A stretch of 5,129 nt of DNA, from positions 1-5,129 of the forward strand of contig JAZQQT010000132.1 of NCBI GenBank assembly GCA_045629205.1. The letters are read 5' to 3'. Each line of letters starts with the position of its first letter. The stretch's first letter is position 1. The translations under genes were made by a program, and so were the position numbers. The notes beneath the pieces are model-generated. The model saw nothing but the letters and a program-made list of their open reading frames with translations, did no database searches and was not told where the DNA came from. Positions 1 to 5,129 of this stretch are shown one piece after another. This DNA is from JAZQLP01 sp045629205. Lineage in GTDB: Bacteria > Bacillota > Clostridia > Oscillospirales > UBA644.

Positions 1-291
1 CAGCTCTTTCTGACGATTTTTCTATCTGCCACGGGTGGCGAAAAAATCACTCTTTCTCCACCTTTTTTCGTTATACCCTTTTGTCAGCAAAAACTTTTTG
101 ATTTTCTTCTTTTTCCCTATTGACTTTTATTAGCAGGTTTCTTATATCAATTACCGTTTTTGTTTTGGTTGGTTATTGAATTAAGTAGTTCCATTTCGGT
201 TGGGCATTAATATGGCACTCATATAATCAGCATTATCAATAAGCAACCTATTTCGGCTCAATTTTTGATTGGTTCATAAATCTATTGATAT
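1..291. other. intergenic region, no supported gene
   Basis: No convincing gene is visible. The stretch is AT-rich and T-rich on the plus strand. A short palindrome lies at 28-39 (GCCAC, GG, GTGGC). A short open frame on the minus strand ends with TAG at about positions 23-25 and reads ...SDFFATRGR, but it is too short and lacks a clear start. An 8-bp inverted repeat (TATCAATA at 234-241, TATTGATA at 283-290) lies just downstream of the regulator stop codon, but it has a 41-base loop and no U-tract, so it is not called a terminator. Confidence 0.5.
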
Positions 292-1278
292 CTATTTATA
301 CTTTTTCAATCCATTTTCCAAAGTTTCTCTCACACGAGTTCTAAGAATCTCAGGAGAAACGACCTCTACATAGTTTATATACTGCATAGCCCAATGCTCC
401 ATAGCAATCGGACTTGACAGGATACTGACATTGATTTTCTTTTCGTTATCTTTATTTTTTGTTATCCGAATATCATTTCCAAACCAATCAATAATCTGAT
501 CAACTATTCCGACATCGGCTATTAAGTCAATACGCTCAGGTTCATCCGAATACATGTAAGGCATTGCCGACGAAAGCTTTTTGTAGTCAATTCCGTTTTC
601 ATATCCGGGTATTGTTCTCAATTCAGTCGCTTTTTTCTCGGTAAGCTTCATATTTGTAATTCGATCAAGACGGTGAAAGACCATGTTGCCCCAAAATTCA
701 CAATATGCCATAAGATAATATCGTTGATTATGTAAAATCATCTGATACGGACTAACGGTTTGCCGAGAAGACTTGTGGAGTTTTTTATCAGCGCCGTATT
801 TATTATAATCATATTGTATCTGTAAGCCGGACTCTATTGCCGAATCAATAATTTCGATATTGTAAAACAATGCCTGATTATCGGTTTTACTCCAATCGTT
901 TACGGAATAAACATATTTGATACTCGGCTTAAAGTATTTATTTGAAAGACCGGAAAGACGGTCTATCAAATCTTTTGAATGATTTGCCGTAATATGTTTG
1001 CTGCTGAGGACACCGTCAATCAACATGCGAAGTTCGGAATCCTCGAACTCGCGACAGTCAAGATAACTGCCGGCTTTTATTGATTTTACTTCTATCTCCG
1101 CTTCTTTAAGTAAAGATAAATTACGGCTTATCGCCTTACGTTCAATAACGATACCGTAATCTTTTTCGAGATAGCGGGCAATATCTTCCTGTGTCAGCGG
1201 ATGGTCAAAGTCGCTGTATTCTTTAAGTATCTGCCATATTCTTATAAGCGCAAGTTTTTTATGCTCGAAGTTTTCCAT
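292..1278 (-). CDS. WYL-domain transcriptional regulator (HTH plus WYL plus C-terminal WCX-like region)
   Basis: A predicted cytoplasmic DNA-binding regulator of 328 residues, the usual length for the WYL family. Residues about 8-70 form a winged-helix region: LALIRIWQILKEYS, then LTQEDIARYLEKDYG, then the likely recognition helix ERKAISRNLSLLKEA. The WYL domain spans about 140-225, with the family pattern SPYQMIL at 176-182, RYYLMAY at 186-192 and FHRLDRI at 201-207. The eponymous tryptophan is replaced by tyrosine (Y187-Y188-L189). Residues about 245-325 match the WCX-like C-terminal extension, ending in an amphipathic RTRVRETLENGLKK helix. In this family the WYL domain senses a ligand, often a nucleotide or nucleic acid, and controls DNA binding. 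The ligand here cannot be read from the sequence. The ATG at 1278 is supported by AAGGAG six bases upstream. The gene ends in TAG. It stands alone with no gene in the same transcription unit that it obviously controls. Family assignment is firm; target and ligand are unknown. Confidence 0.9.
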   Translation of the reverse strand: MENFEHKKLALIRIWQILKEYSDFDHPLTQEDIARYLEKDYGIVIERKAISRNLSLLKEAEIEVKSIKAGSYLDCREFEDSELRMLIDGVLSSKHITANHSKDLIDRLSGLSNKYFKPSIKYVYSVNDWSKTDNQALFYNIEIIDSAIESGLQIQYDYNKYGADKKLHKSSRQTVSPYQMILHNQRYYLMAYCEFWGNMVFHRLDRITNMKLTEKKATELRTIPGYENGIDYKKLSSAMPYMYSDEPERIDLIADVGIVDQIIDWFGNDIRITKNKDNEKKINVSILSSPIAMEHWAMQYINYVEVVSPEILRTRVRETLENGLKKYK

Positions 1279-1284
1279 ATTTTA

Positions 1285-1290
1285 CTCCTT
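1285..1290 (-). promoter_or_regulatory. ribosome binding site of the WYL regulator
   Basis: The minus strand reads AAGGAG, separated by six bases from the ATG at 1278. This is a near-perfect Shine-Dalgarno site and fixes the start codon. Confidence 0.8.
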
Positions 1291-1295
1291 AAAAA

Positions 1296-1515
1296 TCACA
1301 TACATATCATATCACAGAAATGGGACAAAATTTGGACATTAATAAAACGCGAACATTTGAGATCCGAACGGAATATCTTTACTAACAGCTCAACAAGAGA
1401 ACGTATACAGTTTTCTTCTTTCCCCAAAAATTCCTTATGTTCAATCGTTACGTCGGAATGTGCAACATGAACTATCTTTCCATTTCTCTAAAAATAATGG
1501 AACTTTTCTGAACAT
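1296..1515 (-). pseudogene. short ORF or decayed gene remnant behind a good promoter, unknown function
   Basis: From ATG at 1515 the minus strand encodes 24 codons, beginning MFRKVPLFLEKWKDSS, then stops at TGA (1443-1441). The start has a good ribosome site and a strong promoter upstream. A second frame, offset by +1, overlaps the end of the first and stays open to TGA at 1298-1296. It reads GKIVHVAHSDVTIEHKE, then GKEENCIRSLVELLVKIF, which looks protein-like. One inserted base, or two lost, around 1445-1490 would join the two frames into one protein of about 70 residues. The opening hydrophobic/LEKWK pattern loosely resembles the N-terminus of some COG1373-type ATPases, but no P-loop follows, so no family is claimed. 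It may instead be a real 24-residue peptide or a leader. The end of this frame lies 17 bases upstream of the WYL gene start and runs through that gene's putative promoter. Confidence 0.4.
1306..1311 (-). promoter_or_regulatory. possible -10 element for the WYL regulator
   Basis: The minus strand reads TATGAT about 28 bases upstream of the start codon, within GATATGATATG. No good -35 hexamer lies at 16-18 bases; the nearest TTG (in TTGTCC) is only 11 bases away. A short leader would result. This is a weak call. Confidence 0.3.
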
Positions 1516-1520
1516 AAAAG

Positions 1521-1526
1521 CACCTT
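1521..1526 (-). promoter_or_regulatory. ribosome binding site of the short ORF at 1515
   Basis: The minus strand reads AAGGTG within GGAAAAAGGTG, five bases upstream of ATG at 1515. Together with the promoter just upstream it argues that this start codon is, or was, used. Confidence 0.5.
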
Positions 1527-1544
1527 TTTCCTAATTTCAAAGGC

Positions 1545-1573
1545 ATAATACCATATATTCATGTAAATTTCAA
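1545..1573 (-). promoter_or_regulatory. sigma-A-type promoter firing leftward
   Basis: On the minus strand TTGAAA (1573-1568) is followed by a 17-base spacer and TATTAT (1550-1545), a near-consensus housekeeping promoter. Transcription should start near 1538, giving a leader of about 22 bases before the ATG at 1515. It could also read on through to the WYL regulator, since no terminator is visible between them. Confidence 0.6.
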
Positions 1574-1733
1574 CGGTATTTTTAAATAAGATTGTGTTAT
1601 TTTAACGCGAATATTTATAATAATCCTTATTTGAGTTATTATCCTATCCGTTGCGTACGTTTGTCGGTTTCTGTCTTGGTATCTTTTTGTGTAAAATATT
1701 TCAGCTATTTAATCAATTTATTTTTTCGTGTAT

Positions 1734-2274
1734 TTATTCGATGATTTTCCATCTTTCATATTTTTTTGAATTGCCGTTTTTTTGAGCTCTTTTGTATGCC
1801 AAATTGTTGCAGACTGTCCTTTTCCATACAGAAAAACATGTTACAGGCACACCCAATTCCTTACAAAGACGATAATATACAAGTGTGTTCGGAACATAGA
1901 ACGGATTATCCCATATTGCTGCGTCGCTCCTTCCGGAACCCCTGAGAACCGCTGCCGCAACACAGGACTTCGAGAGCCTTTTTTTGAGCAACATATATAA
2001 AGGTCTGAAACACTGTCAGGCAGATAATCGAGAAATGCAATAATCCGACGAGCATGAGCTCCTTTGAATGCACCGGGAATATGCCTGTCTTCCACATCGG
2101 GAAAATCAATGATAAGCGTGTTTTTCTGCGGAAGAGATTTAATAAAACGGTTTGTTCGATTTGTGCAGATGATCACAGCATTGTTTTCGAAAGGAAGGTC
2201 GAAGGTGTCAGCCCGACAGCAAGAATATGGATAGTATATGGTTTAATTCTGTGAGTTCGCAATTTATATATCAT
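1734..2274 (-). pseudogene. CX5R cysteine-phosphatase-like (tyrosine / dual-specificity type) gene with two frameshifts
   Basis: The protein is spread over three frames. Frame 1 starts at ATG 2274 (MIYKLRTHRIKPYTIHILAV, then GLTPS). Frame 2 continues with FDLPFENNAVIICTNR, LIIDFPDVEDRHIP, RRIIAFLDYLPDSVSDLYIC and CSKKGSRSP. Frame 3 completes it with VAAAVLRGSGRSDAAIW, DNPFYVPNTLVYYRLCKELG and VPV, then a basic tail ending at TAA (1736-1734). Both changes have the sense of a single lost base, near 2200-2206 and near 1962-1968. The joined product would be about 180 residues. CSKKGSR fits the CX5R phosphate-binding loop, where Cys is the nucleophile and Arg binds phosphate, but its Gly is at the fourth X position, not the third as in the common CXXGXXRS form. 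The DNPFYVPN segment after the loop is, from memory, typical of small clostridial phosphatase-like proteins. It follows the AAA+ gene by 31 bp and probably shared its transcript. Sequencing error is an alternative for the shifts, but two independent ones favour a real pseudogene. Confidence 0.65.
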
Positions 2275-2305
2275 TTTACCTGTATTTATTCTTCTGTTGA
2301 AAAAA

Positions 2306-4015
2306 TTAAGCAACAAAACCAATGCACCGTTTTTCTTTGGGTTTTACATTTGGTTCTGCAATATCTTCAGCCTTAATGGTTATTACATCTTCAGTGGTAA
2401 TGGAATCAAGGTTTGCTTCCATTAATCGTGTTGCCTGAGACATTCTTGCCTGTTCCAATATATTTCTCACATATCTTCCGTTTCCGAAACTACTCTGTTG
2501 ACGTGCTGAATCAAATAGTATTTCAAGTTTTGCAATTGCATCATCAGAAAAATTAAACCCATTGTTCTTGCCGATTAGTTTTGCTATACCGCACAGTTCA
2601 TCGGAATTATAGTCTGCAAACGGCACAAGAAATGCAATACGCGAGCGTAAGCCGGGATTCTTCTGAAGAAATTGCTCCATCTTATCCGGATAGCCGGCAA
2701 ATATTACAACCACATCATCGCGATGGTTTTCCATTTCCTGAACTATTGTATTGATAGCTTCATCTCCATATAATCCCTCACGGTCTTCTACAAGAGAATA
2801 CGCTTCGTCAATGAAAAGGACGCCTCCAAGTGCCGCTTTGAACCTGGATTTAACCATGGGTGCCGTACAACCGACATACTTACCGACGAGGTCGGCTCTT
2901 CCTACTTCGATTAGCTGGCCTTTAGAAAGCAATCCGTTCTCCTTCATGATTTTTGTAAAAAGTCTTGCCACTGTTGTTTTAGCAGTTCCCGGATTACCTG
3001 TAAAGACCATATGCATCGCAGGTCTATCTCTCTTTACGCCTTTTTCCTCGTAAATTTTTTGCATCTTGTAATAGTTCAATGCCTTCCGAATTACTTGCTT
3101 TGCATCTGTCAGACCGATCATCTCTTGCAGCTCGTCATAGGCAGAGCCTTTCGGAGCCGCTTTGATAACATCTCTCTTTATGCTTGCAATATCTTTATAT
3201 TGAGGATATACCGACGTTTTCAATTTATTATTGAACCACTCGTCAAAGAGAGCATGAAGATCGGGAGCAAGATATCCTTTATTGTCTTCAAGTTTGCCAA
3301 AAAGATTCTTGTCCGTTCGGACGCCTGTGTTCTTTGCCAGCAAAGAAAGGAATGCCTTGGCTCTTTCGCCGTCAACAAAGTCTTCAAAGAGTTCAATCAC
3401 TGATATTGTTTCAAGGTTTTCGTAGAAAAGGCTTTTCGCTTTTATACACTCTCTCGGAAGACAAATCACGGTCAGTACCTGATTTCTATATCGCTTGGCA
3501 CAATCACAAATGCATTCAATCGTTTCAGTATCACAGAGCGCACGATCATGTTCTTCTGAATTGTCATTTGCAAGATAACGCACAACAACAGCACCTCCTG
3601 AACTGACCTTATATAAAGTGTCATAAGCTATTTCAGAGAATTGTTCTCCTGGTATGATATCCAAGAAGGAATAACGTCTGCTGCCCAAACGATTGTTTTC
3701 GTATAAAGCCTGAAGCAAAAGCCTACACATCTCTTTTCGCGTATTCCTGTCATCGGTCTGAATCATATAATGCACAGGATGTCCATACGCCTTAGAAATC
3801 GGCTTTGCAGAATAAATACGATCAAGTTCCGGCATGAAAGTCTCATTTATCAAATACTTCCTCGCAGATTCATAAATCTTTTCCTTGGTGCATTCTTCGA
3901 TAATATTATCTCCAAAAATAATTTCGCGCCCATGTCTGCCGGTGATTTTGTCAAGTCCGAAGCGTTCCATTATATCATCGTAATCATCAATGTAATTCAG
4001 TCTGTCTGCCATCAT
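2306..4015 (-). CDS. AAA+ ATPase, CbbX/SpoVK-like, with degenerate N-terminal AAA-like half; 5' end probably truncated
   Basis: A 569-residue frame. The C-terminal domain (about 295-555) is a complete AAA+ module: Walker A GNPGTAKT at 340-347, pore-loop region GRADLVGKYVG at 372-382, Walker B VLFIDEA at 399-405, sensor 1 VVVIFAGYPDKM at 435-446, arginine finger in NPGLRSRIAF at 453-462, and sensor 2 GNGRYVRNIL at 511-520. This is the CbbX/SpoVK group, whose members form hexamers that remodel proteins; the substrate here is unknown. Walker A has Ala where many relatives have Gly. Residues about 75-265 follow an AAA-like order without motifs: HYMIQTDDRNTRKEMCRLLL where a P-loop would sit, a hydrophobic VVVRYLAND strand in place of Walker B, then a helical lid-like part (RAKAFLSLLAKNTGV). 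This suggests an inactive tandem AAA domain. The ATG pair at 4015 has no ribosome site at normal spacing, and the frame stays open upstream without a start codon, so the real N-terminus is probably missing. The downstream neighbour is a phosphatase-like pseudogene, probably co-transcribed. Confidence 0.85.
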   Translation of the reverse strand: MMADRLNYIDDYDDIMERFGLDKITGRHGREIIFGDNIIEECTKEKIYESARKYLINETFMPELDRIYSAKPISKAYGHPVHYMIQTDDRNTRKEMCRLLLQALYENNRLGSRRYSFLDIIPGEQFSEIAYDTLYKVSSGGAVVVRYLANDNSEEHDRALCDTETIECICDCAKRYRNQVLTVICLPRECIKAKSLFYENLETISVIELFEDFVDGERAKAFLSLLAKNTGVRTDKNLFGKLEDNKGYLAPDLHALFDEWFNNKLKTSVYPQYKDIASIKRDVIKAAPKGSAYDELQEMIGLTDAKQVIRKALNYYKMQKIYEEKGVKRDRPAMHMVFTGNPGTAKTTVARLFTKIMKENGLLSKGQLIEVGRADLVGKYVGCTAPMVKSRFKAALGGVLFIDEAYSLVEDREGLYGDEAINTIVQEMENHRDDVVVIFAGYPDKMEQFLQKNPGLRSRIAFLVPFADYNSDELCGIAKLIGKNNGFNFSDDAIAKLEILFDSARQQSSFGNGRYVRNILEQARMSQATRLMEANLDSITTEDVITIKAEDIAEPNVKPKEKRCIGFVA

Positions 4016-4174
4016 AATGAGGTTATCTATTGCCTTAATATCCTCACGAGTTGAACAGTCTGTATATTTCGAGTTGTCATCAACGATAATCTTGAATTTC
4101 TTGAAGCGAACCCCTCTTCGTCGCAGTATGTAACACTGCGGCTCTGAAGATGCACTGAAAAAGTATCCGGCGCG
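4016..4174 (-). other. in-frame upstream extension of the AAA+ gene without a start codon
   Basis: The AAA+ frame continues for 53 sense codons upstream of the ATG at 4015, back to TAA (4177-4175), with no ATG, GTG or TTG. It reads GYFFSASSEPQCYILRRRG, then VRFKKFKIIVDDNSKYTDCS, then TREDIKAIDNLI, and runs smoothly into MMADRLNYIDDY. The part nearest the ATG looks like genuine coding sequence. The distal part overlaps palindromes at 4122-4140 and 4174-4197 and may be unrelated DNA that happens to be open. The simplest reading is a deletion or rearrangement that removed the true 5' end, with the breakpoint somewhere in this stretch. Confidence 0.5.
4122..4140. repeat. short hairpin, CGCAGT / ACTGCG
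   Basis: CGCAGT (4122-4127) and ACTGCG (4135-4140) are perfect reverse complements around a 7-base loop, ATGTAAC. The loop motif TGTAACA recurs at 4192-4198 and its complement GTTACA lies at 4174-4179. There is no U-tract, so it is not called a terminator. It lies in the open extension upstream of the AAA+ gene. Confidence 0.45.
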
Positions 4175-4197
4175 TTACATCAAAAAAACGGTGTAAC
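4174..4197. repeat. short inverted repeat GTTACA / TGTAAC
   Basis: GTTACA (4174-4179) and TGTAAC (4192-4197) are separated by 12 bases that include a run of seven A. On the minus strand this gives a small stem whose loop holds seven T. It is one of three palindromic elements within about 130 bp and could be part of a mobile or operator structure. Evidence is limited to the symmetry. Confidence 0.35.
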
Positions 4198-4214
4198 AAG
4201 AGTCGCCTCGAGTG

Positions 4215-4254
4215 TAGGAAAGATTTTTATCCTATGCCGCAAAAATCTTTCCTA
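4215..4254. repeat. perfect 14-bp inverted repeat upstream of the DUF4143 ATPase promoter
   Basis: TAGGAAAGATTTTT (4215-4228) and AAAAATCTTTCCTA (4241-4254) are exact reverse complements around a 12-base loop. The right arm ends four bases before the -35 hexamer at 4259. A U-tract is absent on both sides, so a terminator is unlikely. The location suggests an operator for a dimeric regulator, or a recombination end. A further copy of the right arm lies downstream of the promoter. Confidence 0.7.
4235..4252 (+). repeat. 18-bp direct repeat, copy 1
   Basis: TGCCGCAAAAATCTTTCC recurs exactly at 4304-4321, 69 bases further on. This copy contains most of the right arm of the inverted repeat at 4215-4254. 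The two copies bracket the promoter of the ATPase gene. Confidence 0.7.
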
Positions 4255-4258
4255 AATA

Positions 4259-4287
4259 TTGACTTTCTCTTCCGATTATGCTATAAT
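4259..4287 (+). promoter_or_regulatory. strong sigma-A-type promoter with extended -10, for the ATPase at 4335
   Basis: TTGACT (4259-4264), a 17-base spacer and TATAAT (4282-4287), with TG one base before the -10 (TGCTATAAT). Transcription should begin near 4294, giving a leader of about 41 bases that carries the second direct-repeat copy and the ribosome site. This is a near-consensus promoter, so repression through the flanking repeats would make sense. Confidence 0.8.
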
Positions 4288-4303
4288 ACAGAAAAGTGCG
4301 GAT

Positions 4304-4321
4304 TGCCGCAAAAATCTTTCC
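4304..4321 (+). repeat. 18-bp direct repeat, copy 2, in the ATPase leader
   Basis: Exact copy of 4235-4252. It lies about 10 bases after the predicted transcription start and ends one base before the GGAG ribosome site. It could act as a DNA operator blocking early elongation, or as an RNA element near the ribosome site. Confidence 0.65.
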
Positions 4322-4322
4322 C

Positions 4323-4326
4323 GGAG
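4323..4326 (+). promoter_or_regulatory. ribosome binding site of the DUF4143-type ATPase
   Basis: GGAG sits eight bases before the ATG at 4335 and supports that start codon. Confidence 0.7.
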
Positions 4327-4334
4327 TAATCAAT

Positions 4335-5129
4335 ATGGAAATAAAACGTGATCAATACCTTAACGATTTAATCATCCGAAAAGGCAACGGCCTCATCAAA
4401 GTCATCACCGGAATTCGCAGATGCGGAAAATCCTACCTTCTCAATACAATCTTTTACAATCACCTGATTACCGAAGGAATTCCGGCCGATCATATTATTC
4501 GCTTCGCCTTTGATTCTGCGGACGATCTTTTTCTGATTGGTGAAAGTCTGATTCAGCTTGAAAAGGAAAATCGAAAAGTTGACCCGGAGAAATTCATAGC
4601 TTATATTCGGAAACTGGTTCATGACAGCAATCCCTATTATCTCCTTCTTGATGAGGTTCAGCTGCTTGACTGCTTTGAAACTGTTCTGAACGGATATCTT
4701 CGTCACGACAATATGGACGTCTATGTCACAGGCAGCAATGCAAAATTTCTTTCCAGTGACATTATTACGGAGTTTGCCGGACGCGGCGATGAGATCCGCA
4801 TGCAACCTCTGTCCTTTGCTGAATTTATGTCAGTATATCCCGGCGACAAATACCAGGGTTTGACCGATTATATGACGTATGGCGGAATTCCGCTTGTCGT
4901 TCTGCGTCCCAATGAAACAGAAAAAATCAGATTGCTCGAAAACCTGTTCAGCGAGATTTATATCCGGGATATTGTCAAGAGAAACAAAATTAAAAACCAA
5001 GGGGAGCTTGAAGATCTTCTCAACGTTCTCTCCTCTGCAATTGGATCTCTGACGAATCCGGAAAAACTGAAAAACACCTTCCGATCTGTCAAGAACAGCA
5101 GAATCACTTCAAAAACCATTCAAAAATAT
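4335..5129 (+). CDS. AAA_14 / DUF4143-type ATP-binding protein (COG1373-like), 3' end beyond the window
   Basis: The frame is open from ATG 4335 to the window edge: 265 codons with no stop. The family is usually about 400-450 residues, so roughly a third is missing. The start MEIKRDQYLNDLIIRKGNGL is typical and has a ribosome site. Walker A is GIRRCGKS (26-33), Walker B LLLDEVQ (103-109), and the sensor strand YVTGSNAKFLSSD (130-142). A GRGDEI motif (149-154), PLSFAEFM (158-165) and YGGIPLVV (182-189) follow, all family hallmarks. The DUF4143 region begins near residue 200 (LLENLFSEIYIRDIVKRN) and is cut by the window end. This is a cytoplasmic P-loop ATPase; no biochemical role is established for most members, and many sit in variable genome regions. 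It diverges from the AAA+ gene, and its own strong promoter is flanked by repeats that may be operators. No damage is visible in the part present. Confidence 0.9.
   Translation, partial: MEIKRDQYLNDLIIRKGNGLIKVITGIRRCGKSYLLNTIFYNHLITEGIPADHIIRFAFDSADDLFLIGESLIQLEKENRKVDPEKFIAYIRKLVHDSNPYYLLLDEVQLLDCFETVLNGYLRHDNMDVYVTGSNAKFLSSDIITEFAGRGDEIRMQPLSFAEFMSVYPGDKYQGLTDYMTYGGIPLVVLRPNETEKIRLLENLFSEIYIRDIVKRNKIKNQGELEDLLNVLSSAIGSLTNPEKLKNTFRSVKNSRITSKTIQKY

Noticed and set aside
120..148. Plus-strand promoter-like TTGACT, 17 bp, TATATC
   Set aside because: The -10 is poor, and the only thing downstream is the antisense strand of the WYL gene. In AT-rich DNA this match is weak.
1201..1470. 89-codon plus-strand open frame
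   Set aside because: It begins inside the WYL gene on the opposite strand, has no ribosome site, and its product resembles no protein-like pattern.
1617..1642. Inverted repeat ATAATAA / TTATTAT downstream of the phosphatase pseudogene
   Set aside because: The stem is only A-T pairs with a 12-base loop and no U-tract, so a terminator is not supported.
1975..1990. Programmed -1 frameshift at the A-run before the phosphatase loop
   Set aside because: Slippage there would remove the GSRSP part of the CX5R loop, and a second shift upstream has no slippery site. Mutation explains both better.
2751..3606. Several plus-strand open frames of 90-130 codons
   Set aside because: All are antisense to the AAA+ coding sequence, including its Walker A and B motifs, and show no independent coding signals.
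4215..4254. The 14-bp inverted repeat as a transcription terminator
   Set aside because: The stem is AT-rich, neither side is followed by a run of T in the transcribed direction, and it lies directly upstream of a promoter.
4368..4805. 145-codon minus-strand open frame
   Set aside because: It lies wholly antisense to the plus-strand DUF4143-type ATPase, whose Walker motifs are unmistakable. The minus frame shows no recognisable motif or ribosome site.
1..5129. CRISPR array, tRNA, rRNA, or transposase
   Set aside because: No regularly spaced repeats, no tRNA-like cloverleaf, no rRNA segment and no transposase or integrase motifs were seen on either strand.

Overview
The window looks like an accessory segment of a low-to-moderate GC Gram-positive chromosome, most likely Clostridia (gut Oscillospirales or Ruminococcus type). 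This rests on the AT-rich intergenic DNA, strong AGGAG/GGAG ribosome sites, canonical sigma-A-like promoters, and protein families common in that group (WYL regulators, CbbX/SpoVK-like AAA+ ATPases, AAA_14/DUF4143 ATPases). The taxonomic call is an inference from style, not from a marker gene.

Layout from left to right. 1-291 has no convincing gene. 292-1278 (minus) is an intact WYL-domain transcriptional regulator with a good ribosome site. 1296-1573 (minus) holds a clear promoter and ribosome site leading into a 24-codon reading frame. A further open frame, offset by one base, follows it, so this looks like a decayed gene or a very small ORF. 1734-2274 (minus) encodes a CX5R cysteine-phosphatase-like protein split over three frames by two single-base shifts, so it is called a pseudogene. 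2306-4015 (minus), 31 bp upstream of that gene, is a 569-residue AAA+ protein. It has an active CbbX/SpoVK-type C-terminal ATPase domain and an N-terminal half that resembles a nucleotide-binding fold without Walker motifs. Its frame stays open and protein-like for another 53 codons upstream with no start codon, so its 5' end appears truncated or rearranged.

4120-4330 is a short control region packed with palindromes. It contains a perfect 14-bp inverted repeat, an extra direct copy of one arm, and between them a near-consensus promoter (TTGACT, 17 bp, TATAAT). This promoter drives the gene at 4335 (plus), an AAA_14/DUF4143-type ATPase that runs off the window at 5129.

The AAA+ gene and the phosphatase are close and co-directional, and were probably one transcription unit before decay. 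The other genes share no obvious pathway. The mix of one intact regulator, one partial ATPase and several broken genes suggests a gene-turnover hotspot. WYL regulators and AAA ATPases often sit in such islands, sometimes with defence genes, but no recognised defence effector is visible here.
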